A stretch of DNA of 64,000 nucleotides from Halomonas sp. JB37 (GTDB taxonomy: Bacteria > Pseudomonadota > Gammaproteobacteria > Pseudomonadales > Halomonadaceae): the NCBI RefSeq assembly GCF_002332255.1, contig NZ_NRGW01000001.1, forward strand, positions 3,658,001-3,722,000. Reading direction: 5' to 3'. The position numbers and the translations under genes were made by a program. Of this stretch, positions 53,573-62,236 are shown one piece after another (position 1 is the first letter of the stretch; each line of letters starts with the position of its first letter). The notes under the pieces are model-generated. The model saw only the letters and a list, made by a program, of their open reading frames with translations. It did no database searches and had not been told where the DNA came from.

Positions 53573-55336
53573 ATGACGACCGCGATACCGTTGCGCTTGT
53601 GGCGCCGCCTGCGCATTGAACCCTTTATCCCGCTGATCTCGCGCCTGGTAACATTGGCGGGCGTGGTGGTTCTGGTCGGGCTGCTGCCGTGGCTATCAGG
53701 ACGGGACCCGGCGCTGAGTATTCTGCGAGCGCGTTCTGCCGAACAAGAGGCAACGCCCGAAGCTTTGGCAGCCATTCGTGCCCAGCTTGGCCTTGAGCTT
53801 GGCCCGCTTGAACAGCTGCAAAGCTGGCTGATAGGGTTAATGCGTGGCGATGCGGGCAACTCCTGGATATCTGGCGCGCCCGTACTGCCGGGCATGTTAA
53901 AAAGCGCGCAGGTATCGGTCACGTTAATGGCGTTTGGCATGCTGGTAGCAGTTATCACGGCCACTCTTATTTGCGTGCCGGTGGTTCGTCGCGGCCTTAA
54001 CGGCCGGGTCAGCCGCTCATCCGGCGCGGTTGGCGCAACGCTGACAGCTCTGCCTGAGTTTTTGCTCGCGTCCATACTGCTGGTCATTTTTGCCGCCTGG
54101 CTCAACTGGCTGCCACCTTACGGCTGGCGCGGTTTAAGCTATGCCGTACTGCCTGCCTTGGCGCTAGGCTTACCGGCAGGCGGCTTGCTGGGTCGGCTGT
54201 TTAGCGATGGCCTGGCGACGACGTTTACCGAGCGCTGGGTGGCCACCTGGAGCGTGGCGGGTTTTTCACGCAGCCGGATTACCTTGGCAACACTGCGACG
54301 AACCCTACCTAGCCTTATGCCTCAGGTGGGCATGGTGATGGTAGGCTTAACCGGTGGTGCGATTGCCGTCGAGCAGGTGTTTTCTATTCCAGGGCTTGGT
54401 CGGGCAACGCTGGGAGCAGCAGCGGCGCAGGACATGCCTGCGCTTCAAACCGGGATTCTTATTCTACTGGTGATTGCGATTGTGCTGGGCAGCTTGGCCA
54501 ACATTGGCCGCGCGCTGCTGCTAGGGCGTGCGTTTCGGCTGGGCGCACTGCCGGTGGCGCATAGCGAGCGACATGCCCAGCGAGGGGCATGGGTAGTACC
54601 CTCGGTGGCCATCGCCCTGCTATGTGTGCTGGTGGTTGCAGGGATGACACGTGACCCGTTTAGCTCATTGTTTATGCGTCTTGAGCCGCCAAGCTGGGCA
54701 CTGCCACTAGGCGCGGACGGAACGGGACGGGATATTCTGGCACGCGTTGCTCACGGGGCGCTTTCCACCATGGGGATGGCCGTTGCCGTTGTCTGCTTGT
54801 CGCTGGTGCTCGGGCTTCTCATGGGCTTGGCGCCAAGGCTTGCAACCGGTCCGATTGAAATCACCAAGGCTACTCCGCCCACGATTGCGGGGCTTATCGT
54901 GGCGGGGCTGGCAGGGCCTAGCGCCAGCGGCGCCATTATTGCCGTAACAGCGGTTGCCTGGGCACCGCTGGCGGCCCATACGGCAGCGCTGGTTGCCGAA
55001 GTCAAAGCCCAACCCCACGTGCGGATTACGCCTATTTTAGGCGTCGGCCATTTTCGCTTGATGAGCCGTTATGTGTTGCCAGCAGTACTTGGCCCGGTGT
55101 TTCGCCATGCCATGCTGCGCTTACCAGGAGTGGCGCTCGCCCTTGCGGCATTGGGCTTTCTGGGCCTTGGCCCACGCCCGCCGTCACCTGAGTGGGGGCT
55201 AATACTGGCCGAAGGCATGCCCTATATCGAGCGTGGGCCCTGGACGGTGCTTATCCCTGCGCTGGCGCTGATTCTGCTTTCCATCCTCGCCGTATCGCTT
55301 TCAAGCATTGTCGGCGTCAGGAAAGTATCACGTTGA
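53573..55336 (+). CDS. Fused permease of the peptide/nickel-type importer (DppB+DppC)
   Basis: This 587-residue membrane protein joins two permease domains that are normally separate genes. The N-terminal half has the DppB-type external domain (AIRAQLGLELGPLEQLQSWL), EERWVATWSVAGFSRSRI-like EAA loop and VEQVFSIPGLGRATLGAA. The C-terminal half has the DppC features LGADGTGRDILARVAHGA and GLGPRPPSPEWGLILAEG. The frame is continuous with no internal ribosome site evident, so it is a true fusion. It starts 13 nt after the binding-protein gene with AAGGG upstream. Confidence 0.88.
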   Translation: MTTAIPLRLWRRLRIEPFIPLISRLVTLAGVVVLVGLLPWLSGRDPALSILRARSAEQEATPEALAAIRAQLGLELGPLEQLQSWLIGLMRGDAGNSWISGAPVLPGMLKSAQVSVTLMAFGMLVAVITATLICVPVVRRGLNGRVSRSSGAVGATLTALPEFLLASILLVIFAAWLNWLPPYGWRGLSYAVLPALALGLPAGGLLGRLFSDGLATTFTERWVATWSVAGFSRSRITLATLRRTLPSLMPQVGMVMVGLTGGAIAVEQVFSIPGLGRATLGAAAAQDMPALQTGILILLVIAIVLGSLANIGRALLLGRAFRLGALPVAHSERHAQRGAWVVPSVAIALLCVLVVAGMTRDPFSSLFMRLEPPSWALPLGADGTGRDILARVAHGALSTMGMAVAVVCLSLVLGLLMGLAPRLATGPIEITKATPPTIAGLIVAGLAGPSASGAIIAVTAVAWAPLAAHTAALVAEVKAQPHVRITPILGVGHFRLMSRYVLPAVLGPVFRHAMLRLPGVALALAALGFLGLGPRPPSPEWGLILAEGMPYIERGPWTVLIPALALILLSILAVSLSSIVGVRKVSR

Positions 55337-55550
55337 CTATATGGAGCAACCATCAGTGGAATTAGCCTGTAATCCCGTTTTGCTTTTAGCACGTTTTATA
55401 TAACAATCTGGATTGCTGTAAATAGCAGGCTATTCGACACAAAAACAGGCGCCTCCTGCATCCTATGACTAGCCCACGCTCGAGCGAATGCTCCGTTGTT
55501 GTGCTGCTGTTGTTATTACCGTTGGTAGGTAATTAGCGCAATTTTGCATA

Positions 55551-56528
55551 TCAATTAACAGGCGTTATTAGCTCATTACCTTCTGTGAAGGCAAGAATAT
55601 TGGCGTACTGCAAGTCCCCCATGGATTCGCGCGTATTAATAGTACCCGAACCTTGATGGGGCTGAAGCAAGACATTTTCTTGATCGCACAACCGCGGATC
55701 TACATGCGGCTCAGTTGCAAAGACATCAAGCGCAGCGCCCGCTAAAAATCCGCCTTGCAGACGCTGAATTAGCGCATCCTCATCAATCACCGTGCCTCTG
55801 GAAACATTGATCACAACGGCATCGCTAGGTAATGCACTGAGTACCTCAGCCGATACGAAATGGCGAGTTTCATCTCCACCCACTATCGTTACAAACAGAA
55901 CATCCACCGAGCGTGCTAGATCGATGGCATCGGCATGATAAACCCAATCAGAAGGTACTTGTTTGGCCTGACGTGATTGGTAATGCACGGTGGTTTTGAA
56001 CGCTACCATGCGGTCAGCAATTTCCTTACCTATCCGCCCCATTCCTAATATGCCAACACGCAGACCGCTGGTATGTGCATTCAGCGGAAATGAGCCAATA
56101 CGCGCCCAGTCTCCGCTGCGCACCCAGCGATCACCAGCAATAAGGCGACGCTTGAGGGCCAAATACATTCCGACGGCCAAATCAGCGACATCATCATTTA
56201 GCACGTTGGGCGTATTAGTCACCGTGATACCGCGGCTCGTAGCCGCGTCGATATCGATATCGTCGTAACCCACACCAAAGTTGGCAATCAGACGCAAGCT
56301 GGGAAGCGCATCCATTTCAGCAGCACCAAAAGGTGAGTGACCATGACAGGCAACTGCTGCACAGGCCTTCCGCTCGTCGCTAGCGAGCCTCATCAACTGC
56401 TGCGGAGTATCAACAGAGCACGTGGTAAAACGAGTTTCTAGCCGTTCACGCTGTTGGGGAGAATAAGCACCTACTAGGATTATATTAGATCGGGGCATAT
56501 ATACAGTTTCATCCTTCTGAATAAGCAT
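55551..56528 (-). CDS. D-isomer-specific 2-hydroxyacid dehydrogenase
   Basis: The 325-residue protein has the NAD(P) motif GILGMGRIGKEIA, the catalytic arginine in INVSRGTVIDE, the glutamate in DVFATEP and the histidine in LQPHQGSGT. This is the pattern of hydroxypyruvate/glyoxylate reductases and relatives. It is the last gene of a leftward run after tctCBA and a GntR gene, so it probably acts on the imported acid or its product. Start at 56528 or the ATG at 56498; ribosome sites are weak at both. Confidence 0.85.
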   Translation of the reverse strand: MLIQKDETVYMPRSNIILVGAYSPQQRERLETRFTTCSVDTPQQLMRLASDERKACAAVACHGHSPFGAAEMDALPSLRLIANFGVGYDDIDIDAATSRGITVTNTPNVLNDDVADLAVGMYLALKRRLIAGDRWVRSGDWARIGSFPLNAHTSGLRVGILGMGRIGKEIADRMVAFKTTVHYQSRQAKQVPSDWVYHADAIDLARSVDVLFVTIVGGDETRHFVSAEVLSALPSDAVVINVSRGTVIDEDALIQRLQGGFLAGAALDVFATEPHVDPRLCDQENVLLQPHQGSGTINTRESMGDLQYANILAFTEGNELITPVN

Positions 56529-56558
56529 TAACGGGCACCGGCAGCAACAATGATTCGA

Positions 56559-57254
56559 TCACTTGTTAGCTCGATCAAGTAACCCTTCTCGTTCGATAGC
56601 AAGAGTCTGCTCGCGCGTACGCCGGTGCAGCACGCCTAGCGAGGTTAGTGCCGTATCCGCATCGGCCTCAGCGATTGCCCGCATGATTTCCACGTGGGGC
56701 AGCCCCGTGTCAGCTAGGCCCAAATCCGCGAACTGTGACAAGAAAAAGCCAATTCGGCGTGATACTGCATGCAGTGGCATGATGGTCTTAGCAGCAACAG
56801 CGTGCCTGGCTGCTTCACACACTCGTTCGTTAAAACGCTTATCAATCTGTGAGAAAGCTACGTTATCGGCACTTTTTAAGGCCTTTTCGGCCTGATCGGC
56901 CATACGCAGGAACTCTTGCCGTTGGCTATCGCTAGCCAGTTGGCTCGCGCGCCTGATAAGCAACCCTTCAACATGCTGGCGAACGTCTAAAGCCTCAAGA
57001 GCTGTCGTCGTATCAATCGGCTGGATAAAAATCCCCTGCCTGGGCAGAACGCTAAGCAAATAGTCTTGCTTAAGTCTTAATAGCGCTTCCCGAATGGGTG
57101 TTCGACCCATATCGAGCCGCTCGCAGAGTGCCTGCTCCGTCAGAATCTCTCCCGGTACTAGGGTCAATGTAACGATCATCTCTTCGATGATCGTATAGGC
57201 CTCCTCTGCACGCGAGAAAAGCGTTGATATAGTAGAACCGTAAGATCCGTTCAT
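56559..57254 (-). CDS. GntR-family regulator, FCD subfamily
   Basis: The 231-residue regulator has an N-terminal winged helix (GEILTEQALCERLDMGRTPIREA) and an all-helical FCD ligand domain with metal-binding-type residues (DKRFNERV, H in the LPHVEIMRAI helix). It overlaps the tctA stop by 4 nt, so it is made with the transporter it probably controls. A palindrome over the tctC promoter is a candidate operator. Confidence 0.88.
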   Translation of the reverse strand: MNGSYGSTISTLFSRAEEAYTIIEEMIVTLTLVPGEILTEQALCERLDMGRTPIREALLRLKQDYLLSVLPRQGIFIQPIDTTTALEALDVRQHVEGLLIRRASQLASDSQRQEFLRMADQAEKALKSADNVAFSQIDKRFNERVCEAARHAVAAKTIMPLHAVSRRIGFFLSQFADLGLADTGLPHVEIMRAIAEADADTALTSLGVLHRRTREQTLAIEREGLLDRANK

Positions 57255-58744
57255 GTTGATTTAACTCTGCCTTTATTGCGACGTAGAAGCGCTAGCAAGG
57301 GAGGAACCACCCAGATAGCGATAGTGATTACTGCTAGAGCCAAGGCGATAGGACGACTGAAGAAGACCAGCATATCGCCATTTGATTTTACCAATGTATT
57401 AAGAAAATTCTCTTCAACGATGGGAGCCAATACGACGCCGAGAATCGCTGGCGCAAGCGGAAAACCATTTTCTTCCATGAAAAAGCCAAGTATACCGGCG
57501 CACAGCATTGTCACGACGGCAAACACCGTATTCTCCACCGCGAACGCACCGATAATGCAAGCCGCGATGATTAAGGGCATTAAAATCGTTCGCGGCACGG
57601 CTAGAATGTGCCTGAAAATACGGATCGCAAGATAGCCAAACGGTACAATCAGAATATTGGCGAGTAAGAAGGCAAGAAATACTGCGGTGATAAGATCACC
57701 TTGCGTCAGAAAAACGGTAGGCCCTGGGTTAAGCCCTTTCATATAAAGGACGCCTATAATCACAGCTGTCAGGCTGTCACCAGGAATACCAAACACTGTG
57801 GCCGGGACGAGAGCTCCACCAATCGACGCATTATTGGCAGCACTGGCTGATGCTATGCCATCGACGATTCCAGTGCCGAATTTTTCCGGGTGACGGGATT
57901 GTTTCTTCGTGCTGGCATAAGCGATATAAGAGGCAATGTCAGCTCCAGCCCCCGGAATAGCGCCGACCAGAGTCCCAATGCCGCAACCCTGCAGTATCTG
58001 AAACCCCATGCGCTTAATCTCAGACAGCACTCCCCGAAAAACATCATCTAACTTGCCTACCGGTGCAAGCTCATCGCCCTTTGGCGACAGCGCAAATCGA
58101 AAGACTTCTGATAAGGCAAATAAACCGATGAGCACCGGTATAAAGCCTAGCCCGCCGGAGAGATATTCCGTGCCGAAGGCGAAACGAGGCTGTCCAGATA
58201 CCGGGTCAAGGCCTACCATTGCAATCAACAAACCAAGGCTTAAGGAAACAACTCCCTTAGCGGTTGAGCCCTGAGAGACGGCAATCGCTGCGGTCAGACC
58301 CATGCAAGCCAACCAGAAATACTCAACTGAGCTAAACTGCAGGGCTAAATTCCCTAATGAGGGCGCTGCAAAAATCAATACGATGCTGCCGAATATCCCA
58401 CCTATTGACGAGCATACTAAGCCTGTTCCCAGAGCGAGCCCTGCCTGCCCCTTCTGAGTCATTCTGTAGGATTCATCAACATAAGCTGCGGAAGCTGGTG
58501 TTCCAGGAATACGTAACAGTGCGCCGGGAATATCTCCCGAAAAAATACCCATAGCGCAGAGAGTGACAACGCCTGCTAGCGCGGGCACAGGATCCAAGAA
58601 GTAACTGACGGGAACCATTAGGGCGACCGCCATCGCAGCGGAAAACCCGGGAATAGCACCAATCACGAGCCCATAAAGAGCGCACGCGAGCATGACACCA
58701 AGTGTTGTGGGCGTGAACAATAACGCTAGAGCATTCATTACCAT
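57251..58744 (-). CDS. tctA: Tripartite tricarboxylate transporter large permease TctA
   Basis: This roughly 497-residue membrane protein has the TctA family segments GAIPGFSAAMAVALMVP, IFSGDIPGALLRIPGTPASAA and ASANNASIGGALVPATVFGIPGD, and about 12 helices. I start it at the ATG at 58744 with GGGGA upstream; an ATG at 58738 overlapping the tctB stop is equally possible. With TctB and TctC it forms a secondary importer of organic acids. Confidence 0.92.
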   Translation of the reverse strand: MVMNALALLFTPTTLGVMLACALYGLVIGAIPGFSAAMAVALMVPVSYFLDPVPALAGVVTLCAMGIFSGDIPGALLRIPGTPASAAYVDESYRMTQKGQAGLALGTGLVCSSIGGIFGSIVLIFAAPSLGNLALQFSSVEYFWLACMGLTAAIAVSQGSTAKGVVSLSLGLLIAMVGLDPVSGQPRFAFGTEYLSGGLGFIPVLIGLFALSEVFRFALSPKGDELAPVGKLDDVFRGVLSEIKRMGFQILQGCGIGTLVGAIPGAGADIASYIAYASTKKQSRHPEKFGTGIVDGIASASAANNASIGGALVPATVFGIPGDSLTAVIIGVLYMKGLNPGPTVFLTQGDLITAVFLAFLLANILIVPFGYLAIRIFRHILAVPRTILMPLIIAACIIGAFAVENTVFAVVTMLCAGILGFFMEENGFPLAPAILGVVLAPIVEENFLNTLVKSNGDMLVFFSRPIALALAVITIAIWVVPPLLALLRRNKGRVKST

Positions 58745-59229
58745 GTCAGAGTCCCCGCGAATGGTGTTAACAGGCCCCAAGGCAACTGCACCGACATTAA
58801 CTGATAAAAAAAGCTATGGAAGGCGATGCTACCAATAACAGCAATGCCCAGATCTCGACCAAGACGGCGGTGGAAATAAAACAATAATGAAAAAAGCACC
58901 AGCGGCATCGTTACCAAAAAACCCAGAATTTTGACGGTAAAGATATAAAAAAGAATAACGGCAATCACAAAGCCAATGGTTAATAGCGATTTCCATACAT
59001 CCTGATCACTATCGATGCGCACCCAAGTAGCTATCTTGCCTTGGCTGGAAACAATCCGCTTCGCCAGTACAGACAACCCACATATAACAAGCACAATACC
59101 GATCAAGGTAGGAAAGAAGCCCGGCCCATAATCGATAAACTGCAGTGTCGGTAACTGTTGAGCAAAAAAAATGACCATGCTGCCGAAGCAGATAATGAGT
59201 AGCCCACTGATACTGTCGTCGAATTTCAA
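58738..59229 (-). CDS. tctB: Tripartite tricarboxylate transporter small permease TctB
   Basis: This 163-residue protein has four membrane helices and the TctB N-terminal DSISGLLIICFGSMVIFFAQ and GPGFFPTLIGIVLVICG segments. It lies between tctC and tctA in the usual order. Confidence 0.88.
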   Translation of the reverse strand: MKFDDSISGLLIICFGSMVIFFAQQLPTLQFIDYGPGFFPTLIGIVLVICGLSVLAKRIVSSQGKIATWVRIDSDQDVWKSLLTIGFVIAVILFYIFTVKILGFLVTMPLVLFSLLFYFHRRLGRDLGIAVIGSIAFHSFFYQLMSVQLPWGLLTPFAGTLTW

Positions 59230-59303
59230 AGCGATGACTCCAAGTACGACTGTCTGAACTGCGGCGGCACTTAGGCATGCCGCCGGCGAATGACAAGCAA
59301 GAA

Positions 59304-60278
59304 TCAGTTGCTTTTGACTAAACCGATGGTTTCGATGAGCTCGCGTACCGAGGCCTGTTGCTCGTTCATAAAATCGCTGAACGTAAGGGCATCACGCCAC
59401 TGAATACCAAAACCGCGATCAGTCATCTGTTGGCGCCATTGATCGTCGTTCACGATTTCATGCATAGCGCTTTCAAGCCGCTCGACGATCTCATCAGGTA
59501 ACCCTTGGGGAGCCACTAGTCCACGCCAGGCTCCCAGCTGCAAGCCTATGTCGGTAGCTTCGGCCAGCGTAGGAACGTCAGGGAAAGCTTCCAGCCTTTC
59601 ATCACCCATCACTACTAGCGATTTGATGCGCCCCGCCTGTATCAAGGGACTAGCCTCAGGCAGAGAAGAAGGAACAATATCGACACCGCCAGCAGCAAGA
59701 TCCTGCAATGCAGCGGCAGCCCCTTGACCTGATACAAAACGCACCTTTGATACGTCAACACCGTACTGATCCATCATTGTTGCAACAGCCATGGGCCAGG
59801 AGCCCCCGCACCCACCACCGCAGGCAATAACATAATCCTCTGGAGACTGCTGAATATCATCCAAAGCCTGCTCGATATTCTCCCAAGGACTGTCGTCGCG
59901 AACCTGGAAGCCAGCCGGATCAAAGTTGAACTGTGCAATAGCAGTAAAGTCTGCTGCATCAAAGTCGGCCTGCCCCATCGCCGCGTAATGGGCGAAATTA
60001 TAAAGAACCCCCAGCGTATAGCCGTCGGGATCAGCATTTTTGATTGAGGAAAGACCTATTACACCTCCCCCTTGCCCCTGATTAATTACATTGAAGGGTT
60101 GGCCGAAATATTCCTGAAGCCTTTCAGCCAACATTCGCCCGGTCTGATCGGTACCGCCGCCAGCACCCGAAGGAACGACAATATTGACAGGTCGTTCCGG
60201 CCATTGAGCCAACGCCAGAGAGGGAATAAGGCCAGCAATAAGTAGCGCCGATGCTGTTAGAAAGGTTGTTTTGCGCAT
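59304..60278 (-). CDS. tctC: Tripartite tricarboxylate receptor TctC (Bug family)
   Basis: The 324-residue binding protein has a signal peptide ending in LALAQWP and the Bug-family start WPERPVNIVVPSGAGGGTDQTGR, then GGGVIGLSSIKNADPDGYT. The ATG at 60278 has AAAGGAG upstream; the frame extends eight codons further without a site. It opens the operon tctC-tctB-tctA-gntR-dehydrogenase. Bug proteins bind small carboxylates, so a hydroxyacid is plausible from the last gene. Confidence 0.92.
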   Translation of the reverse strand: MRKTTFLTASALLIAGLIPSLALAQWPERPVNIVVPSGAGGGTDQTGRMLAERLQEYFGQPFNVINQGQGGGVIGLSSIKNADPDGYTLGVLYNFAHYAAMGQADFDAADFTAIAQFNFDPAGFQVRDDSPWENIEQALDDIQQSPEDYVIACGGGCGGSWPMAVATMMDQYGVDVSKVRFVSGQGAAAALQDLAAGGVDIVPSSLPEASPLIQAGRIKSLVVMGDERLEAFPDVPTLAEATDIGLQLGAWRGLVAPQGLPDEIVERLESAMHEIVNDDQWRQQMTDRGFGIQWRDALTFSDFMNEQQASVRELIETIGLVKSN

Positions 60279-60294
60279 AGTCACACTCCTTTGA

Positions 60295-60335
60295 TATATC
60301 ACGATATATAAAGCTTTTTAAATGCACTATGTCAA
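60295..60335 (-). promoter_or_regulatory. tctC promoter with overlapping palindrome
   Basis: On the minus strand a perfect -35 TTGACA (60330-60335) is followed by TTTATA after 17 bp or TATATA after 19 bp. The palindrome TATATC-AC-GATATA (60295-60308) overlaps the -10, the right place for repression by the operon's GntR regulator. Confidence 0.55.
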
Positions 60336-60672
60336 AGCAATGAAGCTTAAACTTTAGTCTTTGAAGCAAATTTCAGTCGTGAAAAAAACATCCATTAAAC
60401 GGAACAAGCAATTGATTTAGTTAACTATTAATATTATCAATGTGATGGAGGTTTTTTGAAGAATGGCGGCAAATGCTTTGCGGCAGGAATAATATGTAGA
60501 GGCTCTATAGCTTCATGGTTATTTTCAGAGAGCGGAAAGTCAGGCAAGACTCTGGCGACTAGCTCATAACTCGCGAGTAGCCTAATAGAAAACGGGCAGC
60601 CCATGGGCTGCCCGTTTTGCTTTGCGCATTAACGTGAAACGATCACTTAATACGGTAATACTGCCAGCGTAT
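60336..60672. other. Intergenic region tctC / bfr
   Basis: No gene is supported here. It is AT-rich near tctC and ends in the bfr terminator at 60589-60618. Nothing else was recognised. Confidence 0.55.
60589..60618. terminator. Bidirectional terminator next to bfr
   Basis: A perfect 30-bp palindrome, AAAACGGGCAGCCCA with its complement, carries T-runs on both strands. It ends bfr and uses nearly the same stem as the sodC terminator. Confidence 0.88.
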
Positions 60673-61155
60673 TTATTCTTCGCCAGCCATCTGCATTTGG
60701 CGCTGCAGGTAGTTCTGGATACCCACCTGTTCGATCAATTTCAGCTCAGTTTCGATGTGGTCGATGTGACCTTCTTCATCGGCGAGCAGGTCGCGCAGCA
60801 TATCGCGAGTAACGTAGTCTTTTACGCTTTCACAGTAGGTGATGGCTTCAATGTAATCGTTGCGGCCATCGTGCTCGATTTTTAGATCGCTTTCGAGCAT
60901 CTCTTTAACGTTTTCACCAATGTGCAGCTTGCCCAGGTCTTGCAGGTTGGGAATGCCTTCTAGGAATAGGATGCGCTCGATGATCTTGTCAGCGTGCTGC
61001 ATCTCTTCGATGGATTCTTCGTACTCCCACTTGGCCAGTGCTTTCAGGCCCCAATCTTTGTACATTTTGGAATGCAAAAAATACTGATTAATCGCGACGA
61101 GTTCGTTACCAAGCGCCTTGTTGAGATGCTCAAGAACTTTAGTATCACCTTTCAT
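60673..61155 (-). CDS. bfr: Bacterioferritin Bfr
   Basis: This 160-residue bacterioferritin forms the 24-subunit iron-storage shell. Ferroxidase ligands E18, E51, H54, E94, E127 and H130 are all in place, and the heme-binding methionine is M52. AAAAGGTGAC precedes the ATG. The neighbouring bfd gene encodes its electron donor for iron release. Confidence 0.96.
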   Translation of the reverse strand: MKGDTKVLEHLNKALGNELVAINQYFLHSKMYKDWGLKALAKWEYEESIEEMQHADKIIERILFLEGIPNLQDLGKLHIGENVKEMLESDLKIEHDGRNDYIEAITYCESVKDYVTRDMLRDLLADEEGHIDHIETELKLIEQVGIQNYLQRQMQMAGEE

Positions 61156-61312
61156 AATGTCACCTTTTCAACGGTAATGCTGATGGTTAAGCCAGTGTTT
61201 AAGTGGCCTTTAAATAATGCGATCAAGCAGTTACGTTAGAGAAGGAGTATAGACGCACATAGCTACACTCCCAGCTTTCCTGAGAGTATAGATAAGGTGT
61301 TTAAAAGTTCAA

Positions 61313-61329
61313 GCAAATCATACATTTGC
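61313..61329. promoter_or_regulatory. Inverted repeat between bfd and bfr
   Basis: GCAAAT-N5-ATTTGC lies downstream of bfd and about 160 bp upstream of bfr. It could be a regulator site in the bfr promoter. I cannot name the factor. Confidence 0.3.
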
Positions 61330-61359
61330 AAACGATAACTCTAACAAGAGTGATTCGCG

Positions 61360-61566
61360 TCACACGGCGTAAGCAAGTCCCATATCGGCTTCTTGACGCG
61401 CTTCTTGTACGGCATCGCGGGTAATAGATTTGGCATAGCACGCGCACTTACCGCACTGCGTTGCGCAGCCGGTTGCTTCGCGTACTTCCCGCCAGCTGCG
61501 CGCACCGTCGCTTACCTGCTGACGAATCTGATGATCGGTTACTCCCTTGCACACACAAACGTACAT
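61360..61566 (-). CDS. bfd: Bacterioferritin-associated ferredoxin Bfd
   Basis: This 68-residue 2Fe-2S protein starts MYVCVCKGVTDHQIRQQV, with ligands C4, C6, C38 and C41 in the C-x-C ... C-x2-C order. Two extra cysteines (C34, C43) are present. Bfd passes electrons to the Bfr heme so that stored iron is released, and it is normally made when iron is short. A Fur-like box lies about 31 bp upstream. Confidence 0.93.
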   Translation of the reverse strand: MYVCVCKGVTDHQIRQQVSDGARSWREVREATGCATQCGKCACYAKSITRDAVQEARQEADMGLAYAV

Positions 61567-61596
61567 GGTGACACCTCATATAAGCTATGAGATGAA

Positions 61597-61611
61597 TGTA
61601 AATGATTCGTA
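61597..61611. promoter_or_regulatory. Possible Fur box of bfd
   Basis: TGTAAATGATTCGTA has the perfect core AATNATT and 9 of 14 positions of the 7-1-7 Fur model. Its place just upstream of bfd agrees with the known iron control of this gene. Confidence 0.45.
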
Positions 61612-61758
61612 TACATCTTATCAAGTAGAAATGACTGCTTTTTGGGAGGCATTCGTCTTAACACACAGCTGCCTCTCGATAACATATTGGCGCCGCGACA
61701 TTTTTTGCAGGCAATAATTTTCGCCTAATTATTATTTTTCGGCGCAAATTCGACCGCG

Positions 61759-62232
61759 TTAGCCTTTTGGCAGTACGACGGTTTGCGTTTTAGACACAAT
61801 ATCTGGCCAGCTACGTCGTTGTGGGTCGAACAGCACCCACAGATAGCCTAACCCAAGCGTCAGCAGCGATAGCCACGCAACGCCGCAGCGAATGAGGCAC
61901 TGCGTCACGCTCAGTGAATAGCCCTCTCGCGTTTGCACACGCAGCCGCCATGCCTGCATTCCCAGAGTCATGCCGCCGCGCGTCCAGGAGAAAACAAAAA
62001 ACAGGCTGACAAACACGACCAGCATGATTCGCAGGCTCCAAACATCGCAGGCGGTGGCGCCAATGTCTTCAGGCGACTGGCCCAGCATATAGCGGAAAAA
62101 CATTAGGTGAACCACCGTCACTGCAATCCAGATTGCCGTAACCAAAAAGCCGTCGTAGAGCATGGCGCCTAAGCGGCGGCCTAGGCCTGCTGGCCACGCA
62201 TCACCCAACTGAGTAAAGCGTCGCGTGCGCAT
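61759..62232 (-). CDS. RDD-family membrane protein
   Basis: The 157-residue protein has the RDD start (GLGRRLGAMLYDGFLV, with R and D in the first helix) and about three to four helices. Further segments are SWTRGGMTLGMQAWRLRV and SWPDIVSKTQTV. The ATG at 62232 lies 4 nt after the lptG stop; the frame extends upstream inside lptG. The function is unknown. It is often found beside lptFG and pepA in Gammaproteobacteria. Confidence 0.83.
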   Translation of the reverse strand: MRTRRFTQLGDAWPAGLGRRLGAMLYDGFLVTAIWIAVTVVHLMFFRYMLGQSPEDIGATACDVWSLRIMLVVFVSLFFVFSWTRGGMTLGMQAWRLRVQTREGYSLSVTQCLIRCGVAWLSLLTLGLGYLWVLFDPQRRSWPDIVSKTQTVVLPKG

Positions 62233-62236
62233 CTTG

